Below, in pieces: positions 53,483 to 61,919 of a stretch of DNA of 64,000 nt. A model generated the notes under the pieces. The model was not told where the DNA came from, did not search any database, and saw only the letters and a program-made list of their open reading frames with translations. The position numbers and the translations under genes are program-made. How positions within the stretch are numbered: the stretch's first letter is position 1; every line of letters begins with the position of its first letter. Origin of the DNA: Sphingomonas hankookensis (lineage in GTDB: Bacteria; Pseudomonadota; Alphaproteobacteria; Sphingomonadales; Sphingomonadaceae); NCBI RefSeq assembly GCF_022664465.1, contig NZ_JAKREV010000004.1, positions 310,001 to 374,000 on the forward strand, given 5' to 3'.

Positions 53483-54195
53483 CGTCCGGTCGCCCGCAGC
53501 TGTTCGGCGAAGATGCGGCCGCAGCCGATGCGGGCGAGGCGCAGCAGGCGCAGCAACGCCTCTTCGTCATAGCACGCACCCTCGGCAGTGGCCTGTACCT
53601 CGGCAATGTTGTTGTCGCTGGTCAGCACGAAGTTGGCGTCGGCATCGGCGGCCGAATCCTCGATATAGTCGAGGTCGAGCACCGGCGTACCCTGATAGAT
53701 GCCGCAGCTGACCGCCGCGACCTGCCGGCTGATCGGATCGACCTCCAGCTTGCCTTCGCGCAGCAGTCCGTCGACCGCGAGGCGCAGCGCGACCCATGCG
53801 CCGGAGATCGACGCGGTGCGGGTGCCACCATCGGCCTGGATCACGTCGCAATCGAGCGTGATCTGCCGTTCGCCCAGCGCCTTCAGGTCGACCACTGCCC
53901 GAAGGGAACGCCCGATCAGCCGCTGGATTTCCTGCGTCCGTCCCGACTGCTTGCCCTTCGCCGCCTCGCGGCTGCCACGGGTGTGCGTCGCGCGCGGCAG
54001 CATGCCATATTCGGCCGTCACCCAGCCTTCGCCCTTGCCGCGCAGCCATGGCGGCAGGCGCTCCTCGAGCGAGGCGGTGACCAGCACCTTCGTATCGCCG
54101 AATCCGATCAGGCACGATCCTTCCGCATGGCGGGTGAAGTTCGTTTCGATCGTGATGGCACGCATGTCGTCGGGGGCGCGGCCGGATGGGCGCAT
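53479..54195 (-). CDS. rph: ribonuclease PH
   Basis: 238 residues. Phosphorolytic 3' exoribonuclease that trims tRNA 3' ends. Conserved [37 protein letters not shown] region with phosphate-binding Arg, [19 protein letters not shown], and the metal site [18 protein letters not shown]. First gene of the leftward rph-rdgB pair, divergent from the DUF6438-like lipoprotein gene. Confidence 0.95.
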   Translation of the reverse strand: MRPSGRAPDDMRAITIETNFTRHAEGSCLIGFGDTKVLVTASLEERLPPWLRGKGEGWVTAEYGMLPRATHTRGSREAAKGKQSGRTQEIQRLIGRSLRAVVDLKALGERQITLDCDVIQADGGTRTASISGAWVALRLAVDGLLREGKLEVDPISRQVAAVSCGIYQGTPVLDLDYIEDSAADADANFVLTSDNNIAEVQATAEGACYDEEALLRLLRLARIGCGRIFAEQLRATGR

Positions 54196-54311
54196 GGGAA
54201 TCTCCTGAAATTTCCCCTAGCCCTAGCGGTCCGTTCATCGCCGCGCCAGTCGTGGCACGGTACTCCGCAAGGAACGGGGCCGTAACGACGAACGCGAACA
54301 GGGAGCGACCT

Positions 54312-54824
54312 ATGAAGATCATCGCTATGGGAATGTTGACGATGCTGGGCGCCATGACCGGCGGCTGCGTGATGGCGGTCGGCAACACGACCACCGAAAC
54401 CGCGCCGGTCGCGATCGAGCGGGAGACGATCAGCTATGAGACGTCGCCGTGCTTCGGGACCTGTCCGGTGTACCGGGTGACGGTGCAGCCCGACGGGTCG
54501 GGGGTGTTCGAGGGCAAGCGCTTCACCAAGGTCAGCGGCATCCGCGCGTTCCGGGCATCGCCGGCGGAGTATCGCGCGTTCGCCGCGAAACTGGAGCGGT
54601 ATCGGCCGCGGCAGGGGGAGCAACTGATCCAGCCCGGCCGTCCGGGATGCACCAACGCGCCGACCGACATGCCCTCGGTCGATATCCGCTGGAACGAGGC
54701 GTCGGGCGCGTCGCGGCATCTGTCCTTCTATTATGGTTGCGCGATGTCGAACCAAGCGATGAACGAGGCACTGCGGTCGGCGCCGAACGAGCTGCCGATC
54801 AAGGCGTTGATCGAGGCGCCCTAA
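54312..54824 (+). CDS. DUF6438-like lipoprotein
   Basis: 170 residues with a lipoprotein signal MKIIAMGMLTMLGAMTGGC. The body has ISYETSPCFGTCPVYRVTV (CxxxC in a PCFGTCPxY motif) followed by VQPDGSGVFEG and a later pair of cysteines; this is the pattern of DUF6438-type proteins, whose role is unknown. GGGAGCGACCT upstream of the ATG. A terminator overlaps the stop codon. Confidence 0.8.
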   Translation: MKIIAMGMLTMLGAMTGGCVMAVGNTTTETAPVAIERETISYETSPCFGTCPVYRVTVQPDGSGVFEGKRFTKVSGIRAFRASPAEYRAFAAKLERYRPRQGEQLIQPGRPGCTNAPTDMPSVDIRWNEASGASRHLSFYYGCAMSNQAMNEALRSAPNELPIKALIEAP

Positions 54825-54856
54825 AATCCTCCCCGTGCCGGGGAGGATTTGCTTTT
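54824..54856 (+). terminator. terminator of the DUF6438-like gene
   Basis: Perfect 12-bp stem AAATCCTCCCCG / CGGGGAGGATTT with a 3-nt loop TGC, followed by GCTTTT. It begins within the TAA stop. Sequence class resembles the palindrome arms at 14395-14538. Confidence 0.75.
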
Positions 54857-54887
54857 CCGTGAGCGGCAACGCCCCTACATTCCTGCC

Positions 54888-55925
54888 ATGACCGCACCGA
54901 TCCACGAACTGACCGACCGCGCGCGCGACGTGTTCCGGATCGTGGTCGACAGCTACCTCGCCACCGGCACGCCGGTCGGGTCGCGGACCATCGCGCAACT
55001 GTCCGGCCTCAACCTCTCGCCCGCCTCGATTCGCGGCGTCATGCAGGACCTCGAGGAAGCCGGGCTGCTCGCCGCGCCGCATGTCAGCGCCGGGCGGATG
55101 CCGACCGAAACCGGCCTGCGCCTGTTCGTCGACGGCATGATGCACGCGATGGAGCCATCGGCACAGGAACGCGCGACCATCGCCGCACAGGCCGATAGCG
55201 CCGGCCCGGTCGAGGAAGCGCTGGCCGGCACCGCCGCCGCACTGTCCGGCCTGTCGGCGAGCGCCGGCGTGGTGCTGGTCCCCAAGCGCGAACCGGTGTT
55301 GCGGCAGGTGTCGTTCGTGCCGCTGTCGGGCACCCGCGCGCTCGCCGTGCTGGTCGGGGCCGACGGATCGATCGAGAACCGCGTGCTGGAAACCCCCGGC
55401 GCCAGTGCCGTGGCGCTGGTCGAGGCGGGCAATTACCTCACCGCACGCCTGTCGGGCCTGACGCTCAGCGAAGCCCGCGCCCGCATCCTGCGCGAGATCG
55501 GGCAGGAGCGCGCCGAGCTCGACGTCGCCGCGCGGGCGCTGGTCGAAAATGGCCTTGCGGTGTGGAGCGAGGATGGCGGTCACCGCCCGGTGCTGATCGT
55601 GCGGGGGCAGGCGCGGCTGCTCGACGAGGCCGCCAGCCACGATCTCGACCGCGTGCGACAACTCCTCGACGAGCTGGAGGGCAAGGAGGAAATCGCCCGG
55701 CTGCTCGAATCGGCGCAGGACGGCGATGCCGCGCGCATCTTCATTGGCTCCGAAAACAAATTGTTCGCATTGACCGGATCGTCGGTCATCGCCAAGCCGG
55801 TCCGCGCGCTGGACGGGCGCGTCGTCGGCGTCGTCGGCGTGATCGGGCCTGTCCGGTTGAACTATGCGCGCGTCGTGCCCATGGTGGATTTCACCGCCGC
55901 AACGCTGGCCCGATTGCTGGGCTGA
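54888..55925 (+). CDS. hrcA: heat-inducible transcription repressor HrcA
   Basis: 345 residues. Winged-helix N-terminus (ELTDRARDVFRIVVDSYLATGTPVGSRTIAQLSG, then SPASIRGVMQDLEEAGLLAAPHVSAGRMPTETGLRLFVD) is diagnostic; the GAF-like middle and IGPVRLNYARVVPMVDF end follow. It represses groESL/dnaK-type operons by binding CIRCE. I see no CIRCE element (TTAGCACTC..GAGTGCTAA) upstream here. grpE follows 16 bp later. Confidence 0.95.
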   Translation: MTAPIHELTDRARDVFRIVVDSYLATGTPVGSRTIAQLSGLNLSPASIRGVMQDLEEAGLLAAPHVSAGRMPTETGLRLFVDGMMHAMEPSAQERATIAAQADSAGPVEEALAGTAAALSGLSASAGVVLVPKREPVLRQVSFVPLSGTRALAVLVGADGSIENRVLETPGASAVALVEAGNYLTARLSGLTLSEARARILREIGQERAELDVAARALVENGLAVWSEDGGHRPVLIVRGQARLLDEAASHDLDRVRQLLDELEGKEEIARLLESAQDGDAARIFIGSENKLFALTGSSVIAKPVRALDGRVVGVVGVIGPVRLNYARVVPMVDFTAATLARLLG

Positions 55926-55941
55926 TGAAGAAGAGACTGGA

Positions 55942-56499
55942 ATGAACGACATCCCCGCCAACGACGATACGAACGACCTGCGCGAAGCCACCGCAGAGGC
56001 CGCCCCCGAAGTCGCCGAAGCGGACCGCAGCGCCGAGCTGGAGGCGAAGCTCGCCGACGCGCAGGCCGAGGTGCTGTACGCGCGTGCCGACTTGCAGAAT
56101 GTCCGCCGCCGTGCGGAGAAGGAAGTGGCCGACGCCCGCGCCTATGCCGCGACCGCGTTTTCGCGTGACATCCTGTCGGTCGCCGACAATCTGTCGCGCG
56201 CGCTGTCGGCGATCCCCGACGACCTGCGCGGCGACGAGCGGCTGAAGGGCCTGATCACCGGTCTCGAGGCGACCGGCCGCGAGCTCGACAGCGTGTTCGC
56301 CCGCCACGGCATCACCAAGATGGTGTCGGTCGGCGAAGCGCTCGACCCCAACAAGCACCAGGCGATGTTCGAAGTGCCCTCGGCCGATGCGAAGCCGGGG
56401 ACGGTCGTGCAGGAAATCCAGACCGGCTACATGATCCGCGACCGGCTGCTCCGCCCGGCACTGGTCGGCGTGGCCAAGGCGCCGGAGGGCGGCGCCTGA
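55942..56499 (+). CDS. grpE: nucleotide exchange factor GrpE
   Basis: 185 residues. Acidic N-terminus, long coiled coil (AELEAKLADAQAEVLYARADLQNVRRRAEKE), and the beta-domain signature VGEALDPNKHQAMFEVPS..GTVVQEIQTGYMIRDRLLRPALVGVA. It releases ADP from DnaK. In operon with hrcA. Its TGA is overlapped by the apparent CTG start of glnD. Confidence 0.96.
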   Translation: MNDIPANDDTNDLREATAEAAPEVAEADRSAELEAKLADAQAEVLYARADLQNVRRRAEKEVADARAYAATAFSRDILSVADNLSRALSAIPDDLRGDERLKGLITGLEATGRELDSVFARHGITKMVSVGEALDPNKHQAMFEVPSADAKPGTVVQEIQTGYMIRDRLLRPALVGVAKAPEGGA

Positions 56500-59279
56500 A
56501 CGACGCGGTCCAGCCCGACCTCGCCACGCCGCCGCGGTTCGAACGCATAGTCGATCCGCAGGCGATCGTCGATCCGGCGGCGCTGGCGCAGTCGCTGGGG
56601 CACCTCCCTGCCGATGCACAGGACGGCGTGGCGCTGCGCCGCGCCGCGACCGCCGTGCTGCGCGACGCACTGGCCCGCGGGCGCGGCGAGATCGAGCGGC
56701 GGCTGCGCGCACGTCCCAGCCACGGGCTGGAGACGGCGGCGGCCTATGCCTATCTGACCGACGCGATCCTCGTCGCGCTGGCCGGGTTCATCGTCGAGCG
56801 CGTCCATCCGAACCACAACCCGACCGCGGCCGAGCGCATGACGCTGATCGCGGTCGGCGGCTATGGCCGGGGCGAAATGGCGCCGCATTCGGACGTCGAT
56901 ATTGGCGTGCTGACCCCGTGGAAGCAGACGCCATGGTCCGAACAGGTCATCGAATCCACGCTCTACGCGCTATGGGATCTAGGGCTGAAGGTCGGCCATT
57001 CGTCACGCTCGCTCGACGAGATGGTGCGACAGGCGAAGGGCGACGTGACCGTGCGCACTGCGCTGGTCGAGGCGCGCTATGTCTGGGGCGACACCGCGCT
57101 CTATGCGGAGGCGGCGCAGCGCTTCAAGGCAGAGGTGCAGGAAGGGACCGCACGGACCTTCATCGCCGAAAAGCTCGCCGAACGCGATGCGCGGCACAAG
57201 CGGATGGGCGACACCCGCTATGTCGTCGAACCCAATGTGAAGGAGGGGAAGGGCGGCCTGCGCGACCTGCATGCGCTCTTCTGGATCGGAAAATACGCCT
57301 ATAACGTTCGCCGCGCCGCCGATCTGGTGCCGGTGGGTCTGCTCAGCGCGCCCGAACTGCGCAAGTTCAACCGTGCCGAGGATTTCTTGTGGGCGGTGCG
57401 TTGTCACCTCCACCTGATTACCGGGCGCGCCGAGGAACGGCTGACCTTCGACGTGCAGACCGAGATCGCGACGCGGATGCGCTATAGCGATCGCGTCGGC
57501 AAATCGCGGGTCGAACGCTTCATGCAATTCTACTTTTTGCAGGCGAAGCGGGTCGGCGACCTGACCGGCATGTTCCTCAGCCACCTCGACGAAACCTATG
57601 CCGCGCGGGGCAGCCGCTTCGGCTTTCCCCGCCTCAGGCGACGTCCGCGGCGGTTGCATGGCTTCGTGCTCGATCGCGGGCGCCTCGCGCTGCCCAAGGA
57701 CAGTTTCTTCGCCGAAGATCCGGTCCGGCTGATCGAGATTTTCGCGCTGGCCGATCTGCACGGGCTCGAAATCCATCCGCTGGCGATGCGTGCCGCGTCG
57801 CGCGATGCGCGGCTGGCCGGGCAGGTGCGATCGCACCCGCGCGCGAACCAGCTGTTCCTCGACGTGCTGACGTCCCCGCGCGATCCCGAACTGGTGCTGC
57901 GCTGGATGAACGAAGCCGGCGTGTTCGGCCGCTTCATTCCCGATTTCGGCCGCATCGTCGCGCAGATGCAGTTCGACATGTACCACCATTACACGGTGGA
58001 CGAGCATACGATCCGCATGATCGGGCTGTTGTCGCAGGTCGAGCGCGGCATCTGTCGCGAAGAGCATCCGCTGGCCACCGCGCTGTTCGGCGGCATCGTC
58101 CAGCGCCGCGCACTGTTCGTCGCGGTGCTGTGCCACGACATCGCCAAGGGACGCGGCGGCGACCATTCGATCCTGGGGGCGGAGGTCGCCGAGCGGCTGT
58201 GCCCGCGCCTGGGCCTGACCCCGGCCGAAACCGAGACGGTGGCGTGGCTGGTGCGCTATCACCTGCTGATGTCAGCGACCGCGTTCAAGCGCGACCTGTC
58301 GGACTTCAAGACGATCCTCGATTTTACCGGCGTGGTGCAGTCGCCGCAGCGGCTGCGCATGTTGCTGGTGCTGACCGTCGTCGATATCCGCGCGGTGGGG
58401 CCGGGGACGTGGAACGGGTGGAAGCGCCAGCTGCTCACCACGCTGTTCGAAACGGCGGAAGAGGTGCTGCGCCTTGGCCACAAGCAGCGCGGCCGCGACG
58501 AACGCATCGCCGAGAAGCAGGAGACGCTGCGCGCGGCGCTGGGCTGGGACCAGGAGACGCTGGCCGCCTATGTCCGCCACCTGCCGCCCGCCTATTGGAT
58601 CGCCGAACCCGACGACGTGATCGCCGCCAATGCGCGCGTCGTAGACCAGTCGGGCGACACCCGCCTGACGATCGAAACCAGCGTCGACGAGGATCGCGGC
58701 GCGACGCTTGTCACGGTTCACGCCGCCGATCATCCTGGGCTGTTCTACCGGATTGCTGGCGCGATCCATGCCGCGGGTGGCAACATCATCGACGCGCGCA
58801 TTCACACCACGCGCACCGGCATGGCGCTCGATAATTTCCTCGTCCAGAACCCGCTGGGCGGCCCATTCGACGAAGCCGGGCAGTTGCAGCGATTGAAGAC
58901 CGCGATCGGCGACGCGCTGGCCAACCGGATGAAACTGAACGACCGGCTGGCTGCCAAGCCGCTGTCGCGCCCGCGTGCCGAGGCGTTTCCGATCGAGCCG
59001 AACGTGCTGATCGACAATGCCGCATCGAACCGCTTCACCGTGATCGAGGTCAACGCCCGCGACCGGCCCGCGCTGCTCCACCATCTGGCGCAGGCACTGT
59101 TCCAGTCGAAGGTGACGCTGCATTCGGCGCATGTCGCCACCTACGGCGAGCGCGCGGTCGACACCTTCTACGTCACCGACCTGACCGGCGACCGCATCAC
59201 CGGGCAGTTGCGGCTGAAATCGCTCGAACGGCGAATGCTGGATGCAGCGGCGGGCAAGGAATTTGCCGGGTTCGTTTAA
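56496..59279 (+). CDS. glnD: protein-PII uridylyltransferase/uridylyl-removing enzyme
   Basis: 927 residues if started at CTG 56496. Domains: nucleotidyltransferase (GGYGRGEMAPHSDVDIGVLT), helical GlnE-like part, HD domain (LCHDIAKGRGGDHS), and two ACT domains (ATLVTVHAADHPGLFYRIAG; FTVIEVNARDRPALLHHLAQ). It senses glutamine and modifies PII. The first ATG/GTG/TTG in frame is GTG 56628, but the 44 codons before it read as family-like protein (RFERIVDPQAIVDPAALAQSL) and are open back to CTG, which overlaps the grpE stop as CTGA. A non-standard start or a sequencing error must explain this. Confidence 0.9.
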   Translation: MNDAVQPDLATPPRFERIVDPQAIVDPAALAQSLGHLPADAQDGVALRRAATAVLRDALARGRGEIERRLRARPSHGLETAAAYAYLTDAILVALAGFIVERVHPNHNPTAAERMTLIAVGGYGRGEMAPHSDVDIGVLTPWKQTPWSEQVIESTLYALWDLGLKVGHSSRSLDEMVRQAKGDVTVRTALVEARYVWGDTALYAEAAQRFKAEVQEGTARTFIAEKLAERDARHKRMGDTRYVVEPNVKEGKGGLRDLHALFWIGKYAYNVRRAADLVPVGLLSAPELRKFNRAEDFLWAVRCHLHLITGRAEERLTFDVQTEIATRMRYSDRVGKSRVERFMQFYFLQAKRVGDLTGMFLSHLDETYAARGSRFGFPRLRRRPRRLHGFVLDRGRLALPKDSFFAEDPVRLIEIFALADLHGLEIHPLAMRAASRDARLAGQVRSHPRANQLFLDVLTSPRDPELVLRWMNEAGVFGRFIPDFGRIVAQMQFDMYHHYTVDEHTIRMIGLLSQVERGICREEHPLATALFGGIVQRRALFVAVLCHDIAKGRGGDHSILGAEVAERLCPRLGLTPAETETVAWLVRYHLLMSATAFKRDLSDFKTILDFTGVVQSPQRLRMLLVLTVVDIRAVGPGTWNGWKRQLLTTLFETAEEVLRLGHKQRGRDERIAEKQETLRAALGWDQETLAAYVRHLPPAYWIAEPDDVIAANARVVDQSGDTRLTIETSVDEDRGATLVTVHAADHPGLFYRIAGAIHAAGGNIIDARIHTTRTGMALDNFLVQNPLGGPFDEAGQLQRLKTAIGDALANRMKLNDRLAAKPLSRPRAEAFPIEPNVLIDNAASNRFTVIEVNARDRPALLHHLAQALFQSKVTLHSAHVATYGERAVDTFYVTDLTGDRITGQLRLKSLERRMLDAAAGKEFAGFV

Positions 59280-59318
59280 TTCCTCGTCGATCAGTGGGAA
59301 TTGAACTAGCGTCCGGCC

Positions 59319-59543
59319 ATGGGTCTGCTGATCTTGCTGCCTTGTGTAGCCCTCGTCGTGATGGCGGTCGCCGCCATCACCGCTTCCACCAACCGCCGGG
59401 CTCGTCGGCGCGCCAGCAGCGGCGATGCCAGCTATTTCGGCGATGGAGGAGGGTGGTTCGACTTCTCTTCCAGCGACGGATCGTCGGACTGCGGCAGCAG
59501 CGATGGCGGCTGCGGCGGCGATGGTGGCGGGGGCGGCGACTGA
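59319..59543 (+). CDS. small membrane protein with Gly/Ser/Asp/Cys-rich tail
   Basis: 74 residues: one N-terminal helix (MGLLILLPCVALVVMAVAAI), a basic stop ([11 protein letters not shown]), then a low-complexity tail (SSSDGSSDCGSSDGGCGG, ending DGGGGGD). Similar short CGGG-tailed membrane proteins occur across bacteria with unknown role. No strong Shine-Dalgarno is visible, so the call is moderate. Confidence 0.5.
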   Translation: MGLLILLPCVALVVMAVAAITASTNRRARRRASSGDASYFGDGGGWFDFSSSDGSSDCGSSDGGCGGDGGGGGD

Positions 59544-59559
59544 ACCGCCCCCGGCGCGC

Positions 59560-60354
59560 CTATTGTTTGCGCGCTACGAAACGGGTGGTCGTATTCAGTT
59601 TCAGGTTGGTCGAGACGACATTCATGGTCCGGCCATCCGGCGCGATCGTCACGAGCATGCGGTTGTCCGCCTTTCCACCGATCGCACCTTCCAACTGCAA
59701 CGCACGGGCACCCAGACGCGTGGCCTTCATCGTCCGTCCGGCGATGTCGCCTTCTACCGGGACGGCCGGACCACCCAGCGTCGCAGTGTAATGCTGGCCG
59801 GTGCCATCGGCGAGCGAAAAGCGATCGCCCGCCAGCTTCATCGTCACCGTCATCGTATTGTCCGACCCCTTGTCGAAGGACGTCGTCTGCCAGCTGCCCC
59901 CCAGCGGATGCACCGATCCGGCAGGGGCGGCGCCGATCCGCCGCGCGGTGCTGCGATAGATGGCGGGTTGCCCGCTCGCCGTCGCGTGATCGGTATCCAT
60001 CGACGTCAGCGTTCGTCCATCGGCGGAAATGCTGATCCGGTCGGTTTCGACCAGCCGGCCGGCCTTGCGATAGTGGATTTCGACGGTGCGCGGATCGATT
60101 CGCTTTACCGCTGCCGCATCGAAATAATCCTGACCGCTGACGGCGTGGAAGGCGCCGTCAGCCGCGACGCCCCACGGCGTGCTGCAACTGGTGCAGCGAT
60201 AGCCGTCACCCGTCATGCTCACGACCCACGGACGATCGGGGATCTTCACCGCGCCCAGATCGATCCGCCATTGTCCGTCGAACGCGCTTTGCGCGGATGC
60301 CGTTGCCGATATCATGGTGGCCGCCAACGCGACCATCCAGCCAAACTGCCTCAT
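59560..60354 (-). CDS. secreted protein of unknown function
   Basis: 264 residues, Sec signal MRQFGWMVALAATMISATASAQ, then FDGQWRIDLGAVKIPDRPWV and a beta-rich body with one CxxC (YRCTSCS, about residues 53-56). The internal pattern (DGQW/GGSW openings, repeated ISADGRTLTSM and IAPDGRTMNVV) suggests two lipocalin-like or beta-barrel repeats. I do not recognise a family with certainty. Its stop is convergent with the small membrane gene. Confidence 0.7.
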   Translation of the reverse strand: MRQFGWMVALAATMISATASAQSAFDGQWRIDLGAVKIPDRPWVVSMTGDGYRCTSCSTPWGVAADGAFHAVSGQDYFDAAAVKRIDPRTVEIHYRKAGRLVETDRISISADGRTLTSMDTDHATASGQPAIYRSTARRIGAAPAGSVHPLGGSWQTTSFDKGSDNTMTVTMKLAGDRFSLADGTGQHYTATLGGPAVPVEGDIAGRTMKATRLGARALQLEGAIGGKADNRMLVTIAPDGRTMNVVSTNLKLNTTTRFVARKQ

Positions 60355-60463
60355 GCAATCCTCCTAGATTGCGGCACACGCTTGTACTGGCGAGTCGCGT
60401 TGCCGCCCCCTCACGCATCGCGCATCCGGTATACGCCCGGCCGCGCGGCCGGGCAATATCCGG

Positions 60464-60910
60464 TCAGGCGACTTGTCGGACGTCTCCACCGCAGGACAAT
60501 TCCGCGCGGATCGCGGCGACTTCCTCCAGTAGCCGGTTGATCTGCGCTTCGGCGCGCAGGTTGGTTTCGTAGTCCATCCGCGCCTCCAGCCGGTCCTTCG
60601 CCGCCTGCCGGTTCTGGCTCATCATGATGATCGGCGCCTGCAGCGCGGCGAGCATCGACAGCATCAGGTTGAGGAAGATGAAGGGGAACGGGTCGAACGC
60701 CCGCGACCCCAAGATGATGGTGTTGAGGATCGACCAGCCGACCAGAAACAGGCAGAAGGTGGTGATGAAGCCCCACGAACCGCCGATCGCGGCAACGCGG
60801 TCGGCCAGGCGTTCGCCCAGCGTCATCGTGTCGTCGAACGCGGCATGGGGGTCGCGTGCCGGGAGGGCGCGACGGAAGGGTTCGGTGAGGAACCGGATGG
60901 TGGTGTTCAT
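60464..60910 (-). CDS. DUF1003 domain membrane protein
   Basis: 148 residues. Two membrane helices (GSWGFITTFCLFLVGWSILNTI and FPFIFLNLMLSMLAALQAPII), separated by DPFPF, followed by the signature MMSQNRQAAKDRLEARMDYETNLRAEAQI; this is DUF1003, a conserved cytoplasmic-membrane family of unknown function. ATG at 60910 chosen: AGGTG lies 6 bp upstream. Confidence 0.9.
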   Translation of the reverse strand: MNTTIRFLTEPFRRALPARDPHAAFDDTMTLGERLADRVAAIGGSWGFITTFCLFLVGWSILNTIILGSRAFDPFPFIFLNLMLSMLAALQAPIIMMSQNRQAAKDRLEARMDYETNLRAEAQINRLLEEVAAIRAELSCGGDVRQVA

Positions 60911-61134
60911 GCTATGCACCTCGCGCGATGCGACCGGCCGCGCCGGCCGATCCCCCGCGAGGCGCCCGAACGATCAGGCGATACGCGGTGACGGCCGGTG
61001 CGGCACGGTCGATCGACTGGAATCGTTGTCGGACATGGACCCTGTCTCGGGACGTTGGCGGAAATGGGCGGCCGAAACCGCCCGACGGCGCGGATGCGCC
61101 CGTCGGGCGAGTCGGTCAAGGGTACGAAACATGA

Positions 61135-61172
61135 AAACGCCGTCATGTTCGTGGGCGAACATGACGGCGTTT
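61135..61172 (-). terminator. probable terminator of the thrS-infC unit
   Basis: A perfect 17-bp inverted repeat (AAACGCCGTCATGTTCG and its complement) with a 4-nt loop. On the minus strand it is followed by TTTTCATGTTT. It lies 150 bp after the infC stop, beyond the REP element. Confidence 0.65.
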
Positions 61173-61203
61173 CGATCGGAGCGGGCAGTGCTGCGCCCTT
61201 CTT

Positions 61204-61299
61204 CGTCATTCCCGCGAAGGCGGGAGTCCATAAACGCTGTCGTCGCGGATCGCGCCGAACCGCTGGCGTATATGGATTCCCGCCTTTGCGGGAATGACG
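61204..61299. repeat. REP-type palindrome downstream of infC
   Basis: CGTCATTCCCGCGAAGGCGG on the left and CCGCCTTTGCGGGAATGACG on the right, 96 bp in all; the outer arms are nearly perfect complements. Same class as 3164-3260. Confidence 0.85.
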
Positions 61300-61322
61300 A
61301 GTAGGGGCGAGGTGCCCCGCCG

Positions 61323-61868
61323 TTACTTCGGCGACAGCACCATCAGCATCTGGCGGCCTTCCATGCGCGGATAGGCTTCGACCTTGGCGATTTCCTGCGT
61401 CGCTTCGGCGACGCGCTGCAACACCGCCATGCCGAGCTGCCCGTGGCTCAGTTCGCGACCGCGGAAGCGCATCGTGACCTTCACCTTGTCGCCCTCGGTT
61501 ATGAACTGCTCGACCTTCTTCATCTTCGTATCATAGTCATGATCGTCGATGTTCGGACGCATCTTGATCTCCTTGATCTCCTGCGTCTTCTGGGTCTTGC
61601 GGGCGAGGTTCGCCTTCTTCTGCGCCTCGTACTTGAACTTGCCCACGTCGAGGAACTTGGCGACGGGCGGATCGGCGTTCGGCGATACCTCGACCAGATC
61701 GAGTCCGACCTCCTGCGCCTGCGCCATCGCTTCGCGCGTGAACATCACACCCAGATTCTCCCCCTCATGGTCGATCACGCGGACCTTGGGGCTCTGGATG
61801 AACTCGTTGAATCGGGGGCCGTTCATCGGCGGCGGCGCATTCGGGCGACGCATCATGGGCGGACGGAT
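61323..61868 (-). CDS. infC: translation initiation factor IF-3, apparent ATC start
   Basis: 181 residues from the ATC at 61868. IF-3 N-domain ([27 protein letters not shown]), Lys-rich linker ([27 protein letters not shown]) and C-domain ending [18 protein letters not shown] (61877-61881) lies 8 nt before ATC-CGT-CCG-CCC-ATG-ATG, whereas the first ATG (61856) is 20 nt away. E. coli infC uses AUU in an autoregulated start; an ATC here would be the analogue. Downstream of thrS, 51 bp gap, the classical order. Confidence 0.92.
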   Translation of the reverse strand: MRPPMMRRPNAPPPMNGPRFNEFIQSPKVRVIDHEGENLGVMFTREAMAQAQEVGLDLVEVSPNADPPVAKFLDVGKFKYEAQKKANLARKTQKTQEIKEIKMRPNIDDHDYDTKMKKVEQFITEGDKVKVTMRFRGRELSHGQLGMAVLQRVAEATQEIAKVEAYPRMEGRQMLMVLSPK

Positions 61869-61919
61869 AGGTGGTGCTCCTGTAGTTGACCAAAGTCCTA
61901 TATAATCAATCTTGCGCGG

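Larger units (their letters stand above)
60911..61322. other. intergenic region between infC and the DUF1003 gene
   Basis: 412 bp without a credible gene. It contains, from right to left, a REP palindrome, the perfect hairpin at 61135-61172, and a second GC-rich hairpin at 61079-61109 (CGCCCGACGGCGC / GCGCCCGTCGGGCG with one bulged base). The left 160 bp should hold the DUF1003 promoter. Confidence 0.6.

Noticed and set aside
54825..54890. CIRCE element upstream of hrcA
   Set aside because: No TTAGCACTC/GAGTGCTAA inverted repeat is present; only the preceding gene's terminator is seen.
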